Below, piece by piece: positions 9,335-18,080 of a stretch of 64,000 nt of DNA. The position numbers were made by a program, and so were the translations under genes. Position 1 is the stretch's first letter. Every line of letters starts with the position of its first letter. The notes under the pieces were generated by a model. It was not told the DNA's origin. It saw only the letters and a list, made by a program, of their open reading frames with translations, and made no database searches. Where the stretch lies: the NCBI RefSeq assembly GCF_030409715.1, contig NZ_JAUFQI010000001.1, positions 573,501 through 637,500 on the forward strand. The letters are read 5' to 3'. The DNA comes from Reinekea marina (GTDB lineage: Bacteria; Pseudomonadota; Gammaproteobacteria; Pseudomonadales; Natronospirillaceae).

Positions 9335-10326
9335 ACGCGGCTAAGAAAGCATTTATGAGTGAAAAGCCAAGTATCTATGTTGAAGATCTCGTCATTGATT
9401 TTGCCTTAGATAATGCAATTTTTAATAAGCAATATATGAGGGCGGTTAACAAGGTAAGTTTTATTTTGAAAGCGGGTGAGGCGTTAGCGATCGTCGGCGA
9501 GTCAGGCAGTGGAAAAAGTACCTGTGCCCGAGCCTTATGCCGATTATACCAACCGACCAGTGGCAATATTTGGCTGCAAGATATCAATGTAAATGAAAAA
9601 AAGAACCAGATGAATCAGCGCGATTATGCCAAAGAAGTTCAAATGATCTTCCAAGATCCATTTGGTTCTCTTAACGCAGTACATACGATTCATCACCATC
9701 TCGCAAGACCATTAAAAATTCACCACCCGAGTTTATCGGTTGATGAAATCGAGAAACGAGTAATAGAGCTTTTGGAGCGGGTAGGGTTAACGCCGGCTAA
9801 GCAAACGGCGAATAAATACCCTCACGAGCTATCGGGCGGCCAACGGCAGCGAGTTTCAATTGCAAGAGCATTGGCCGTTGGAGCCAATTTTATTTTAGCC
9901 GACGAGCCGATATCGATGCTCGATGTCTCAATTCGATTGGGCATTCTCAATTTGATGGAAGACATGAAGCAAGATGGCATTGGTTTTATGTACATCACTC
10001 ACGATATTGCCACTGCTCGCTATTTTGCAGAGCGCACGGCCGTGATGTATGTAGGGCATATGGTTGAGTGGGGTAATAGCGATTCTGTTACTCAAAACCC
10101 CCAGCACCCTTATACCCAATTACTCATTTCTGCTGTCCCAGAGCCAGGCATTCGAAAAGAGCGCACAGAGATGGCGAAGAAAGCAGAGATACCTTTGTGG
10201 AAACCAGAAAGTAAAGGCTGTCCTTTTGCAAACCGATGTTTAAAGGCGGTCGAAGAATGCCGAGAAAGTATGCCGCCGGTGACACAGCTGGCCGAAGATC
10301 ACTTTGTTCGTTGTTACCTTTACTGA
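9331..10326 (+). CDS. ABC transporter ATP-binding protein, DppF/OppF type
   Basis: A 331-residue ATPase that pairs with the preceding one. Walker A is GESGSGKST, the Q loop MIFQDPFGSLN, the signature LSGGQRQRVSIARAL, and Walker B FILADEPISMLDVS with THDIATARYFAE as the switch region. The C-terminal extension has GCPFANRC and VEECR. The ATGA overlap with the upstream gene fixes the start at 9331; a second ATG at residue 9 is possible but has no better ribosome site. In Walker B, ISMLD replaces the usual VSALD, a mild variation. It is the last transporter gene before the laminarinase, 46 bases downstream. Confidence 0.93.
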   Translation: MNAAKKAFMSEKPSIYVEDLVIDFALDNAIFNKQYMRAVNKVSFILKAGEALAIVGESGSGKSTCARALCRLYQPTSGNIWLQDINVNEKKNQMNQRDYAKEVQMIFQDPFGSLNAVHTIHHHLARPLKIHHPSLSVDEIEKRVIELLERVGLTPAKQTANKYPHELSGGQRQRVSIARALAVGANFILADEPISMLDVSIRLGILNLMEDMKQDGIGFMYITHDIATARYFAERTAVMYVGHMVEWGNSDSVTQNPQHPYTQLLISAVPEPGIRKERTEMAKKAEIPLWKPESKGCPFANRCLKAVEECRESMPPVTQLAEDHFVRCYLY

Positions 10327-10372
10327 GTTTTATGTTTAGTAAAGCAACCACGCAAAACTAAGAGGAAAACAG

Positions 10373-12973
10373 ATGAAAAATATAAAAACAAAATCAACAT
10401 CGTTGTTGGCTATGTCAGTCGTAGCTTTAACCTTCATAAGTTGCAAGCCATTCGAAAAGCCGTTTGATCCGGATAAAAAAGGCTGGACGCTCGTATTTTC
10501 AGATGAATTTGACGGCCAGTACATTGATGACAATAAATGGGCTTTCGAGGTCAATTGTTGGGGCGGTGGTAACAACGAAGCGCAATGTTACACCGATCGC
10601 CCAGAGAACGCTTACGTAGAAGATGGCGTGTTAACCATTAAAGCGATTCGAGAAGCGTATACTGGGCCCGTGTATAACCCTGATGACCCGCGCTACGATC
10701 CTAGTAACATGAATACCAAATCATTCACGTCTGCGCGCTTACGTTCAGTTAGTCCTGTTGAGTACATCGATGGTCAACCTGCGCAATTTAATTTTGAAAA
10801 TGACTGGAAATATGGACGCTTTGAAATTAGAGCTAAGCTGCCATCGGGGCAAGGTACTTGGCCTGCCATTTGGATGCTACCAACCGATTGGGAATTCGGT
10901 GGTTGGGCGATGTCTGGGGAAATAGACATCATGGAAGCCGTTAATTTGAAATCAACTTATGTTGATGAAGAAACCGGTGAAACAAAAGTCGAAAACCGTG
11001 TCCATGGAACATTGCATTATGGTCGCGCCTGGCCAGGAAACGTATATTCAGGTGTTGAATATGACTTTGGCGATGAACGCATTAACCCTTCGGATGACTT
11101 TCATATTTATTCAATTGAATGGGAAGAGGGTGCCATTCGTTGGTTTGTGGACAATCATCACTATGCCACTCAAACGCAAGAAGGTTGGTATACCCATTAT
11201 AAAGATGAAAACGGTGTATGGCGCAGCAGTGAGATGACACCTGCACCGTTTAATCAAAACTTTCACTTAATTATGAATTTAGCTATGGGTGGAAACTGGG
11301 CTGCGAATGTTAATGAAGGCGGAATCGACCCGGCCATTAACGAAGCTGAATTGCTAATTGATTACGTACGTGTGTATCAGTGCGAAAAAGATGAAACCGG
11401 TGTCGCGTGTGGTAGCAAAGGCAAAGAAGGATCTTACACGTTAGAAAGTGGTGTGGTAGAGCCTGAATTGCCGATCGCGGCAGATTTTAACGCCGATCCG
11501 CTCGTTATCTTTGACGGCCAGCTAGCCGCCAATTGGCAAATGGCAAAGTGGGATGATGCCGACGGCGGTGATGAATACGCCATTAGAGATGGATTAATTG
11601 ATTTAAAATTTGATCAAACGGGCGTGATGTATTTATACGGCGATCAAGGCAATACATTTGATGCAACTCCCTATGGTGGCGGAGAATACCGATTTAAAAT
11701 TCGATGGGTCGATGGCGATGCGACGGGTTTGAAAGTTGGGTTCAGTAACACCGCGGGAAGTTTCGCTCATGTCGTGCTGGATCAACAATATTTTGGAATG
11801 AAAGGCGCTGAAGGTTGGACAGATGTTGTGATTCCTGTTTCAGATATGCTTCTAAATGCCCCCGGATTCGACTTAACCAGCGTTGATATTTCAGGAAAAT
11901 TCGAACAAGTTGGCGGGTCACAGCTGAACATTCAAATTAAAGATTTACAAATGAGTAAAGGAGAATACGTTCCAATTGAAACCGATGCCTACGGTTATGA
12001 GCTGGAACTCCTTACAGAAACAATAGGCTCTGGATTTGATGCCTATTTATACCATGGCTATGGTGAAGCCAGTACCGACTCTTTAACAATTATCGAGGGT
12101 GTCATGTCTGGCCAACACAATGGCGGAGGCAATATTTCAATTGGCTCTACTTCTGGCCATATTGATTTATCCGCGTTCGCTCAAGGTCAACTTAATTTTG
12201 AATTACGTATCGCCAGCTTTGGCAGTGCCGCGGATGTCTTAGTTAAAATGGACGGTGGTTGGCCAAACGTTGGTGACGTTGCTTTAAGTGAGACACCAAC
12301 GGGCATGCCTACTAACAACGAGTGGCACTCCTACTCGGTCAACGTTGCAGATTTTGTTGCCAATAATAACCGATTAGATGGCAGCGGGAATTTTGAATTG
12401 AGTCACGTTATTAACCCGTTTGTTATTGAAGCTTTCGGTGGTGGAGATCTACATGTAGACGTACGCAACGTAACGCTCACTCGCCCATTACACTTATTAA
12501 GCACTGAATTCGCAGCAGGCTTTGATGGCTTTTTATACCACGGCTATAACGAGCCTTGGACCGATACGCTTACAATTTCGAATGGTGTCATGAATGGCAC
12601 CCACTCAGGCGGTGGAAACATTTCTATAGGAAGCTCTGGCGCAGCAGTAGATCTAAGCAGCTTAGCAAACGCCGATATCGCGTTCGATTTGAGGATTGTC
12701 AATCAAGGCAGCGCGAGCGATGTGCTCATTAAAATTGATAGCGGTTGGCCTAACCTAGGTGATGTTGCTTTAAGTGAAACAAGCCAGAGTATGCCGATTG
12801 ATTCAAACTGGGTTTCTTATGCGATACCGGTGAGTCAATTTGTTGCAAACAATAACCGCTTAGATGGCAGTGGTGTATTGAACTTAAGTTCGGTCATAAA
12901 CGCTTTTGTAGTTGAAGCATTTGGTGGGGGCGATCTTGAAGTAGAAGTTCGCAATGTTCGTTATCAGTTCTAA
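10373..12973 (+). CDS. GH16 beta-1,3-glucanase (laminarinase) lipoprotein with C-terminal sandwich modules
   Basis: An 866-residue predicted lipoprotein. The lipobox is FISC with Cys24. The GH16 domain spans about residues 35-340, with the catalytic motif GEIDIMEAV (two Glu and the Asp, about residues 182-190) and QGTWPAIWMLP before it. This is the endo-beta-1,3-glucanase version of GH16. About residues 360-530 form a beta-rich module (AADFNADPLVIFDGQ...). Two tandem repeats of about 160 residues follow, from 540 and 706, each with the block YHGYxE, GGGNISIGS, VLVK/VLIK, GWPN and NNNRLDGSG. They probably bind glucan, but I do not recognise a CBM family. It should be anchored in the outer membrane or exported, supplying oligosaccharides to the importer. 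Confidence 0.93.
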   Translation: MKNIKTKSTSLLAMSVVALTFISCKPFEKPFDPDKKGWTLVFSDEFDGQYIDDNKWAFEVNCWGGGNNEAQCYTDRPENAYVEDGVLTIKAIREAYTGPVYNPDDPRYDPSNMNTKSFTSARLRSVSPVEYIDGQPAQFNFENDWKYGRFEIRAKLPSGQGTWPAIWMLPTDWEFGGWAMSGEIDIMEAVNLKSTYVDEETGETKVENRVHGTLHYGRAWPGNVYSGVEYDFGDERINPSDDFHIYSIEWEEGAIRWFVDNHHYATQTQEGWYTHYKDENGVWRSSEMTPAPFNQNFHLIMNLAMGGNWAANVNEGGIDPAINEAELLIDYVRVYQCEKDETGVACGSKGKEGSYTLESGVVEPELPIAADFNADPLVIFDGQLAANWQMAKWDDADGGDEYAIRDGLIDLKFDQTGVMYLYGDQGNTFDATPYGGGEYRFKIRWVDGDATGLKVGFSNTAGSFAHVVLDQQYFGMKGAEGWTDVVIPVSDMLLNAPGFDLTSVDISGKFEQVGGSQLNIQIKDLQMSKGEYVPIETDAYGYELELLTETIGSGFDAYLYHGYGEASTDSLTIIEGVMSGQHNGGGNISIGSTSGHIDLSAFAQGQLNFELRIASFGSAADVLVKMDGGWPNVGDVALSETPTGMPTNNEWHSYSVNVADFVANNNRLDGSGNFELSHVINPFVIEAFGGGDLHVDVRNVTLTRPLHLLSTEFAAGFDGFLYHGYNEPWTDTLTISNGVMNGTHSGGGNISIGSSGAAVDLSSLANADIAFDLRIVNQGSASDVLIKIDSGWPNLGDVALSETSQSMPIDSNWVSYAIPVSQFVANNNRLDGSGVLNLSSVINAFVVEAFGGGDLEVEVRNVRYQF

Positions 12974-12988
12974 CTGAATCGTAAAATA

Positions 12989-13024
12989 TTACTTCGCGCC
13001 GATAATCATAACGGTGCGAAGTAA
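12989..13024 (+). other. Intercistronic hairpin between GH16 and phosphorylase genes
   Basis: An inverted repeat TTACTTCGC / GCGAAGTAA, with CCG/CGG extending the stem, lies 15 bases after the GH16 stop. No U run follows, so it is more likely an mRNA stability or partial attenuation element than a full terminator. The phosphorylase starts 70 bases later. Confidence 0.65.
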
Positions 13025-13094
13025 CGTCGTCTTTGGTTCATTCAATAATCATTTTGTCGGTCAACGTTGATCTTTCATCATTTTAGGATACCCC

Positions 13095-16000
13095 ATGGTA
13101 ATGCTTTTAAAAGACAGTGATGCTGCGGTAAAGTCACGATCCAACTTAGACGTTCACGGAGCGTTTTGTACTTATCGTGGTCAACGATTTTACCAAATCA
13201 CCAATTACCACAGAATGAGCAACTTCTTTATGTCCGTGGTAAGCGCCTATGACCACTGGTTATTTATTTCCAGCAACGGTGGGTTAACCGCTGGCCGGCA
13301 ACATTCAGATCGAGCGCTGTTCCCTTATTACACAGAAGATAAAATAACGGATATGGCGCATTGCACGGGTCCTATGACCTTAATAAAAGAAAACGGTCAA
13401 TTGTGGCAGCCATTTCAGACTAATGCGTTAGTGGAAGATTTTGACAACAGATCACTCTATAAAAGCACGTTGGGTGATCAACTGTTTTTCAGTGAATCAA
13501 GAAACGGTCTGACCTTTGAGTACGGCTGGTCATTCAGCAATCTGCATGGCATTGTGCGTTCAGTGACACTGCGTAATGAAAGTGAATTGCCGCGTGACAT
13601 ATCATTTTTAGATGGACTGCAGAATATTATTCCAGCAAACATCACAGCAGAATTACAAAATGACAACAGTGTGTTGCTTGATGCCTATAAATCGGCTGAC
13701 TGCTATCAAAATAACCTAGCCGCTTTCTATATGAGTTCTAGGCTGACTGATTTAGCCGAACCTTCCGAGAGTTTGCTGGCGAATAGCGTTTGGCACTGCA
13801 TCGAGGAAAATCGTTTCAGTGCAAAGGTTAGCTTAAGTGAAAATGCACCAAAACAATTTGCCGCAAATACAAACGTAGACACAAATGTCCAGCAAAGAGG
13901 TAAGCGAGGTAGCTATTTTATAACAGCAGACATCACTTTAGCGCCGGGAGAGCAAATACAATGGATGCAAGTCTGTGAAGTCACGCAAGATGGTCCAAGT
14001 ATTCAACAATTAATTAAACAAGTGTCTGCAGATGGGTTGTTTTCTCAAGTAAGCGAAGACGTTCGTAGCGGGTCACATAGCTTAGAGCAGTACTTGGCAA
14101 AAGCCGACGGTATACAAACTTCTGACGACGAACTAGCAACCGTTCATCATCAAGCCAATACGCTATTTAATATAATGCGCGGGGGCTTATTTACACAAGG
14201 CTACTCGATAATGCGCCGTGATCTGTTGGCCTTTGTAAGTCAACGTCAAAAAAGATTGGCGGAACATGATTGGTGGGCGACTGTGCCAGAATCTGTATCT
14301 ATATCAGAGCTACGTGACCTATTAAATACATGCCATTCAACTGATTTAAAGCGTATTGCTAACGAATATCTGCCGATCAGTTTTAGCCGTCGTCACGGTG
14401 ACCCTAGCCGACCTTGGAATAAGTTTTCGATCAATCTAAGAGACACCGATGGCGTGCCGATCAAGGACTATCAGGGTAATTGGCGCGATATATTTCAAAA
14501 CTGGGAGCCACTGGCGCTTTCTTATCCAAAATATTTGCCCTCTATGATCAGTGCGTTTTTGAATGCAACCACGACGGATGGTTACAATCCTTATCGGGTA
14601 ACCCGCAATGGGATTGAATGGGAAACCCCTGAGCCAGATAATGATTGGGCGAATATTGGGTATTGGAGTGACCACCAAATAATTTATCTTTCTAAACTCA
14701 TAGAGCTTCAAGTTTCCATGAATCCAAAATGGATTACCGAAAACCACCATCAAGCCCAGTTTAGCTATGCAAATGTTCCTTATAGAATTAAATCGTTCAC
14801 ACAACTAAAAGATAACCCGTACGACAGTATTAAGTTTGACGATGCTCTCAACGATTTAATCAACTCAACAGTTGAAAAAATGGGCAGCGACGGCAAGCTG
14901 CTACTGGATTCAGAACAAAAGGTTATACACGGCAATTTAATTGAGAAACTGCTGACACTGTGGTTGGCTAAGCTGAGCAACTTTGTGCCCGATGGTGGTA
15001 TTTGGATGAACACGCAACGCCCTGAATGGAACGACGCGAATAATGCATTAGCGGGCTGGGGCTTGTCTGTTGTGACCGTTGCCTATTTACATCGACATTT
15101 GCTCTTTATGCGTAAAGCCTTAAGAGAGGTTAAGGGGACTATTGAGATTAGTGAATCTGTTTTTAATTGGTTTGAGCAGATCCGCTCGCAGTATTTACAT
15201 ATTCCTAACCAGTTGGATTCAAAAAAGCGCTTTGGATTTTTAGAAGCAAGCTCGAATGCCGCTGATGTCTATAGAGCGGAAGTCTATGCAAATGGATTAT
15301 CCAACGTCAAAGCTTCGCTCGCGCTATCCGGAATCGTTGAATTTTTAGATCAAGTGCTGCCCGTTCTTGCCGCTACATTACACAATAACCGCCGTAAAGA
15401 TGGCCTGTACCATGGGTATAATATTTTACATCTAAGTGACTTAGCTGCCGAGGTGACACATTTACCGCTCATGCTTGAGGGTCAAGTCGCCATGTTATCT
15501 GCTAATGTGTTGAACCCAAGTGAAAGTCTTCAATTGCTCAACTCATTGCGAAGCAGTGATTTATATCGTGAAGACCAACACACCTACCTCCTATATCCTA
15601 ATAAAAGCCTGACGCAATTTATTGATAAAAACTGCATAGAATCGAAAGATCTTAGCGCATTAAATCAAAGCAAATCAGAACTGTTAAAACATCGAATTCT
15701 GACGGAAAGTGAAGCGGGACTCTTTCACTTTAATGCCAATTTTCGCAATGCTAAAGATTTAGCGCAGCGTTTGTCAGACGTAAATATACAAGAGCCAGAT
15801 AAACTACGCTTATTCGAATTATTTGAAAAAACATTTAATCATAAGTCCTTTACTGGACGCTCGGGGTCGTTTTTCGGCTACGAGGGATTAGGCAGCACCT
15901 ATTGGCATATGGTGTCTAAATTGTTGCTAGCCGCGCAGGAAAATTGGTTTGTTGCTCACACAGAACATAGCGAAACTGCAATTGAACTCAAAAAAGCCTT

Positions 16001-16502
16001 TTACGATATTCGCGCTGGAATTGGCTTTAATAAAACACCTGAGCAATATGGCGCGTTTCCGACCGATCCTTATAGCCACACGCCGGAATCCGGCATAGCT
16101 CGGCAACCGGGAATGACAGGGCAAGTTAAAGAAGAGCTCATCACTCGCTTAGGAGAGTTTGGTATCAGGTGGCAAGATGGCCATATTGAAATTGTTCATG
16201 GACTGTTAGCAGAGCACGAATTCTTAACAGAACCAAATACCTTTAACTACTTGGATGTGCATGATCAGTGGCAAAGCATGCCTCTAGAAACAGGGTCGCT
16301 CGCGTTCACCTTGGCACAAGTGCCTTTTGTGTATCGGGCTGTTTCGGGTGAGCAATTGAAAATTCAAGTAATCACGGCCGATGAGACAACTTTTGAAATG
16401 GCAAACAACAAGTTGACACCTTTTGTTGTGAAAAGGCTTATCGAGCGCGATGGCATTCTTAAAGCAATTTTTGTGAATTACCCATGTTCTCACAATGGCT
16501 AA
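13095..16502 (+). CDS. Large glycoside phosphorylase, GH149/GH94-type (probable beta-1,3-glucan phosphorylase)
   Basis: A 1,135-residue protein with no signal peptide, so cytoplasmic. It has the phosphorylase layout of an N-terminal beta-sandwich (NGGLTAGRQHSDRALFPYYT; HGIVRSVTLRNESEL) and a later (alpha/alpha)6 barrel (YQGNWRDIFQNWEPLALSYP; DGYNPYRVTRNGIEWE; NIGYWSDHQIIYL). The Asp in GYWSDHQ near residue 526 is the likely general acid by position. Length above 1,100 residues and the laminarin neighbours favour GH149, whose members phosphorolyse beta-1,3-glucooligosaccharides to glucose-1-phosphate. GH94 or GH161 are alternatives. The exact family assignment is from memory of motifs and size. 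The stop abuts the ybiT remnant. It is the last gene of the rightward operon. Confidence 0.82.
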   Translation: MVMLLKDSDAAVKSRSNLDVHGAFCTYRGQRFYQITNYHRMSNFFMSVVSAYDHWLFISSNGGLTAGRQHSDRALFPYYTEDKITDMAHCTGPMTLIKENGQLWQPFQTNALVEDFDNRSLYKSTLGDQLFFSESRNGLTFEYGWSFSNLHGIVRSVTLRNESELPRDISFLDGLQNIIPANITAELQNDNSVLLDAYKSADCYQNNLAAFYMSSRLTDLAEPSESLLANSVWHCIEENRFSAKVSLSENAPKQFAANTNVDTNVQQRGKRGSYFITADITLAPGEQIQWMQVCEVTQDGPSIQQLIKQVSADGLFSQVSEDVRSGSHSLEQYLAKADGIQTSDDELATVHHQANTLFNIMRGGLFTQGYSIMRRDLLAFVSQRQKRLAEHDWWATVPESVSISELRDLLNTCHSTDLKRIANEYLPISFSRRHGDPSRPWNKFSINLRDTDGVPIKDYQGNWRDIFQNWEPLALSYPKYLPSMISAFLNATTTDGYNPYRVTRNGIEWETPEPDNDWANIGYWSDHQIIYLSKLIELQVSMNPKWITENHHQAQFSYANVPYRIKSFTQLKDNPYDSIKFDDALNDLINSTVEKMGSDGKLLLDSEQKVIHGNLIEKLLTLWLAKLSNFVPDGGIWMNTQRPEWNDANNALAGWGLSVVTVAYLHRHLLFMRKALREVKGTIEISESVFNWFEQIRSQYLHIPNQLDSKKRFGFLEASSNAADVYRAEVYANGLSNVKASLALSGIVEFLDQVLPVLAATLHNNRRKDGLYHGYNILHLSDLAAEVTHLPLMLEGQVAMLSANVLNPSESLQLLNSLRSSDLYREDQHTYLLYPNKSLTQFIDKNCIESKDLSALNQSKSELLKHRILTESEAGLFHFNANFRNAKDLAQRLSDVNIQEPDKLRLFELFEKTFNHKSFTGRSGSFFGYEGLGSTYWHMVSKLLLAAQENWFVAHTEHSETAIELKKAFYDIRAGIGFNKTPEQYGAFPTDPYSHTPESGIARQPGMTGQVKEELITRLGEFGIRWQDGHIEIVHGLLAEHEFLTEPNTFNYLDVHDQWQSMPLETGSLAFTLAQVPFVYRAVSGEQLKIQVITADETTFEMANNKLTPFVVKRLIERDGILKAIFVNYPCSHNG

Positions 16503-16601
16503 CTCTCTTGAAAACGTACTGGTCGTGGATGAGCCAACTAACCACAGGTTCATGGAAGCCCTTGAAGTGATCTTCCCCCGATAAAATGGACACCTCGGGA
16601 T

Positions 16602-17489
16602 TCACGCTGCCATTTGTTCATAATTAATTGGTGACATATACCCAATACCTGAGTGTAACCTCACCGTATTGTAAAATTTATTTATATACCTGCTAAGCTC
16701 AGATCGCAACTCTTCTATTCCTTTAAAATAGGTTTGCCGGATTAACTCACCTTTTAAGGAATGGTAAAACGATTCCATGAACGCATTGTCTGTACAATGT
16801 CCTGGTCGATTGACACTGTGATGCATACCATATTTTACCAATTCAGATTGAAAGACCGAGCCCGTAAATTCAACACCTCTATCGGTGTGAAAAATAACAT
16901 TTTTTGGGTTTCGCCCTTTTTTAATGACATACCTTAAAGCGGTTGTCGTTAACTCCGTTGTTCTAGAATAGGATAATGACCAACCCAATATCCGGCGCGA
17001 GTATTGATCCATGATCGTTGCTAAATACGTCCACTTTCCTTGTAATTTAATATAGGTTACATCGGCGACCCAAACTTGATCCGGTGCCGTTGCAGCGTCG
17101 CGCGCTAATAATCGATTTTCACCTTTCGCTATGAAGCGTTTAAGTCCTGGCATTCGCCGCGTTACTTTGGTGACCCTGGCTTTGAGCCCTGCTTCACGCA
17201 TTAGCCGCTCGACACGCTTCTTAGCGATGCGGTAACCGCTCTGACGCAGGGATTCATAGACTCTAGGACTGCCATATCGTCCGTGACTGTCGTCAAATAT
17301 CTTCGTGATCTGTTTTAACAATTGCTGATCGGACAATGCCCGATCTGTTGTCCCTCGCTGACGCCATGCATAGTAGCCGCTGGGCGATACCTGCATCCAA
17401 CGACAAAGGTTACGTACCCCTATTTCTTTTCCGTATCTGTGGATGAACCCAAATCGTTCTGATGTTGATCCGCCAGATACTGTTGCCAC
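16602..17489 (-). CDS. IS3-family transposase OrfB (DDE integrase core)
   Basis: A 295-residue catalytic half of the IS3 transposase. An HTH_21-like N-terminal part (VRNLCRWMQVSPSGYYAWRQR) is followed by the rve core. The catalytic triad is visible as D in VWVADVTYI, D in FHTDRGVEFTG, and E in DNAFMESFYHSLK, which fits DDE with about 35 residues between the last two. The frame begins at a GTG (17489) but is probably made as an OrfAB fusion: the overlapping orfA carries A AAA AAG at the right phase for a -1 shift. The protein looks complete and likely active. Confidence 0.93.
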   Translation of the reverse strand: MATVSGGSTSERFGFIHRYGKEIGVRNLCRWMQVSPSGYYAWRQRGTTDRALSDQQLLKQITKIFDDSHGRYGSPRVYESLRQSGYRIAKKRVERLMREAGLKARVTKVTRRMPGLKRFIAKGENRLLARDAATAPDQVWVADVTYIKLQGKWTYLATIMDQYSRRILGWSLSYSRTTELTTTALRYVIKKGRNPKNVIFHTDRGVEFTGSVFQSELVKYGMHHSVNRPGHCTDNAFMESFYHSLKGELIRQTYFKGIEELRSELSRYINKFYNTVRLHSGIGYMSPINYEQMAA

Positions 17490-17794
17490 TTTTTTAGAAG
17501 GTCATTTTCCCTCTTTAATCTATCGATTTCTTTTTTTAACTGAGCGTTCTCAGTTATTTGCTTCGCCGATTTCACTTTGCGTTTCTTTGACAAACCTACT
17601 CGCCTTTTTCCATCACCTTGAAGATGGCCTTCTCGATACTCTTTGCGCCAACGGGACAACATAAATGGATGAATACCCAAGCCTTCCGCAACCTGAGAAC
17701 TTTTAATATCAGGTTGATAGCTCATTTTAACAGCTCGAACTTTAAACTCTGTTGAATACTGCCACGTTTTACGTGGATTATTATACTTTGGCAA
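17420..17794 (-). CDS. IS3-family transposase OrfA (helix-turn-helix)
   Basis: A 124-residue IS3/IS911-type OrfA. It has a helix-turn-helix (VAEGLGIHPFMLSRWRKEYREG) that binds the terminal repeats, followed by a leucine-zipper-like coiled coil (NAQLKKEIDRLKRENDLLKKW) for multimerisation. It overlaps orfB by 70 bases. The heptamer at 17489-17495 (minus strand A AAA AAG, codons CTA AAA AAG) is placed for -1 frameshifting. Alone, OrfA in this family typically acts as a regulator of transposition. Confidence 0.9.
   Translation of the reverse strand: MPKYNNPRKTWQYSTEFKVRAVKMSYQPDIKSSQVAEGLGIHPFMLSRWRKEYREGHLQGDGKRRVGLSKKRKVKSAKQITENAQLKKEIDRLKRENDLLKKWQQYLADQHQNDLGSSTDTEKK
17489..17495 (-). other. 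Programmed -1 frameshift site of the IS3 transposase
   Basis: On the minus strand the sequence A AAA AAG lies in zero frame as CTA AAA AAG TGG in orfA. Slipping back one base joins orfA to orfB (…KK-VATVSGG…). This is the standard layout of IS3-family elements. Confidence 0.85.
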
Positions 17795-18037
17795 AATTAC
17801 CTCCAGATGCGTTATCTAGAGGTGTCCACTAAAACGGGGGAAGTTCAAAGCGCTCAATAACGCCTTGTTAAATTTTGACGGTACGTTGATTTTTGACAGC
17901 CACGATAGAGAGTTCGCATCTTCATTAGCCAATCACATTATTGATGTGAAAGGCCAGCAATTGGTGAGTTTTAAAGGCAGTTATGAAGAGTATGTGGCGG
18001 AGCGTTCAAAGCAAGCTCAGGTGGCCTAAATTGGCGC

Positions 18038-18070
18038 AAGGATGCGAACTGGCTATTGTTGCGCATCCTT
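18038..18070. terminator. Hairpin between ybiT remnant and lipoprotein gene
   Basis: AAGGATGCG (18038-18046) and CGCATCCTT (18062-18070) form a 9-bp stem with a 15-base loop just past the remnant stop and before the converging lipoprotein stop. Only a short T run follows, so terminator function is plausible but not strong. Confidence 0.55.
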
Positions 18071-18080
18071 TAATCAATTG

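Larger units (their letters stand above)
16568..17847 (-). mobile_element. Complete IS3-family insertion sequence, 1,280 bp
   Basis: Ends are imperfect inverted repeats that start TGATCTTCCCCCG (left) and, read inward from the right, TGAACTTCCCCCG, both continuing to TGGACACCTC; about 24 of 29 positions match. A 3-bp direct repeat AAG (16565-16567 and 17848-17850) is the target duplication. Two overlapping minus-strand genes with a slippery heptamer encode the transposase. Everything needed for transposition appears intact. The ends resemble the IS3 subgroup. It inserted into the ybiT remnant. Confidence 0.95.
16507..18030 (+). pseudogene. ybiT 3' fragment, interrupted by IS3-family element
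   Basis: Bases 16507-16567 and 17851-18030 encode the last ~80 residues of a YbiT-like ABC-F protein: NVLVVDEPTNHRFMEALE, then ALNNALLNFDGTLIFDSHD..., ending in ERSKQAQVA and TAA. By eye about 35 of 210 aligned bases differ from ybiT at 1765-1978, mostly at third positions. Removing the IS and one AAG restores one open frame. Damage beyond truncation includes HMD to HRF after the Walker B motif and VSHD to DSHD. There is no start and no N-terminal part. It begins right at the phosphorylase stop codon, so it marks the right boundary of the glucan locus. Confidence 0.9.

Noticed and set aside
16507..18030. Treating the ybiT fragment as a working second ABC-F gene
   Set aside because: No start or first ATPase domain, broken DEPTNH-MD motif and an IS inside.
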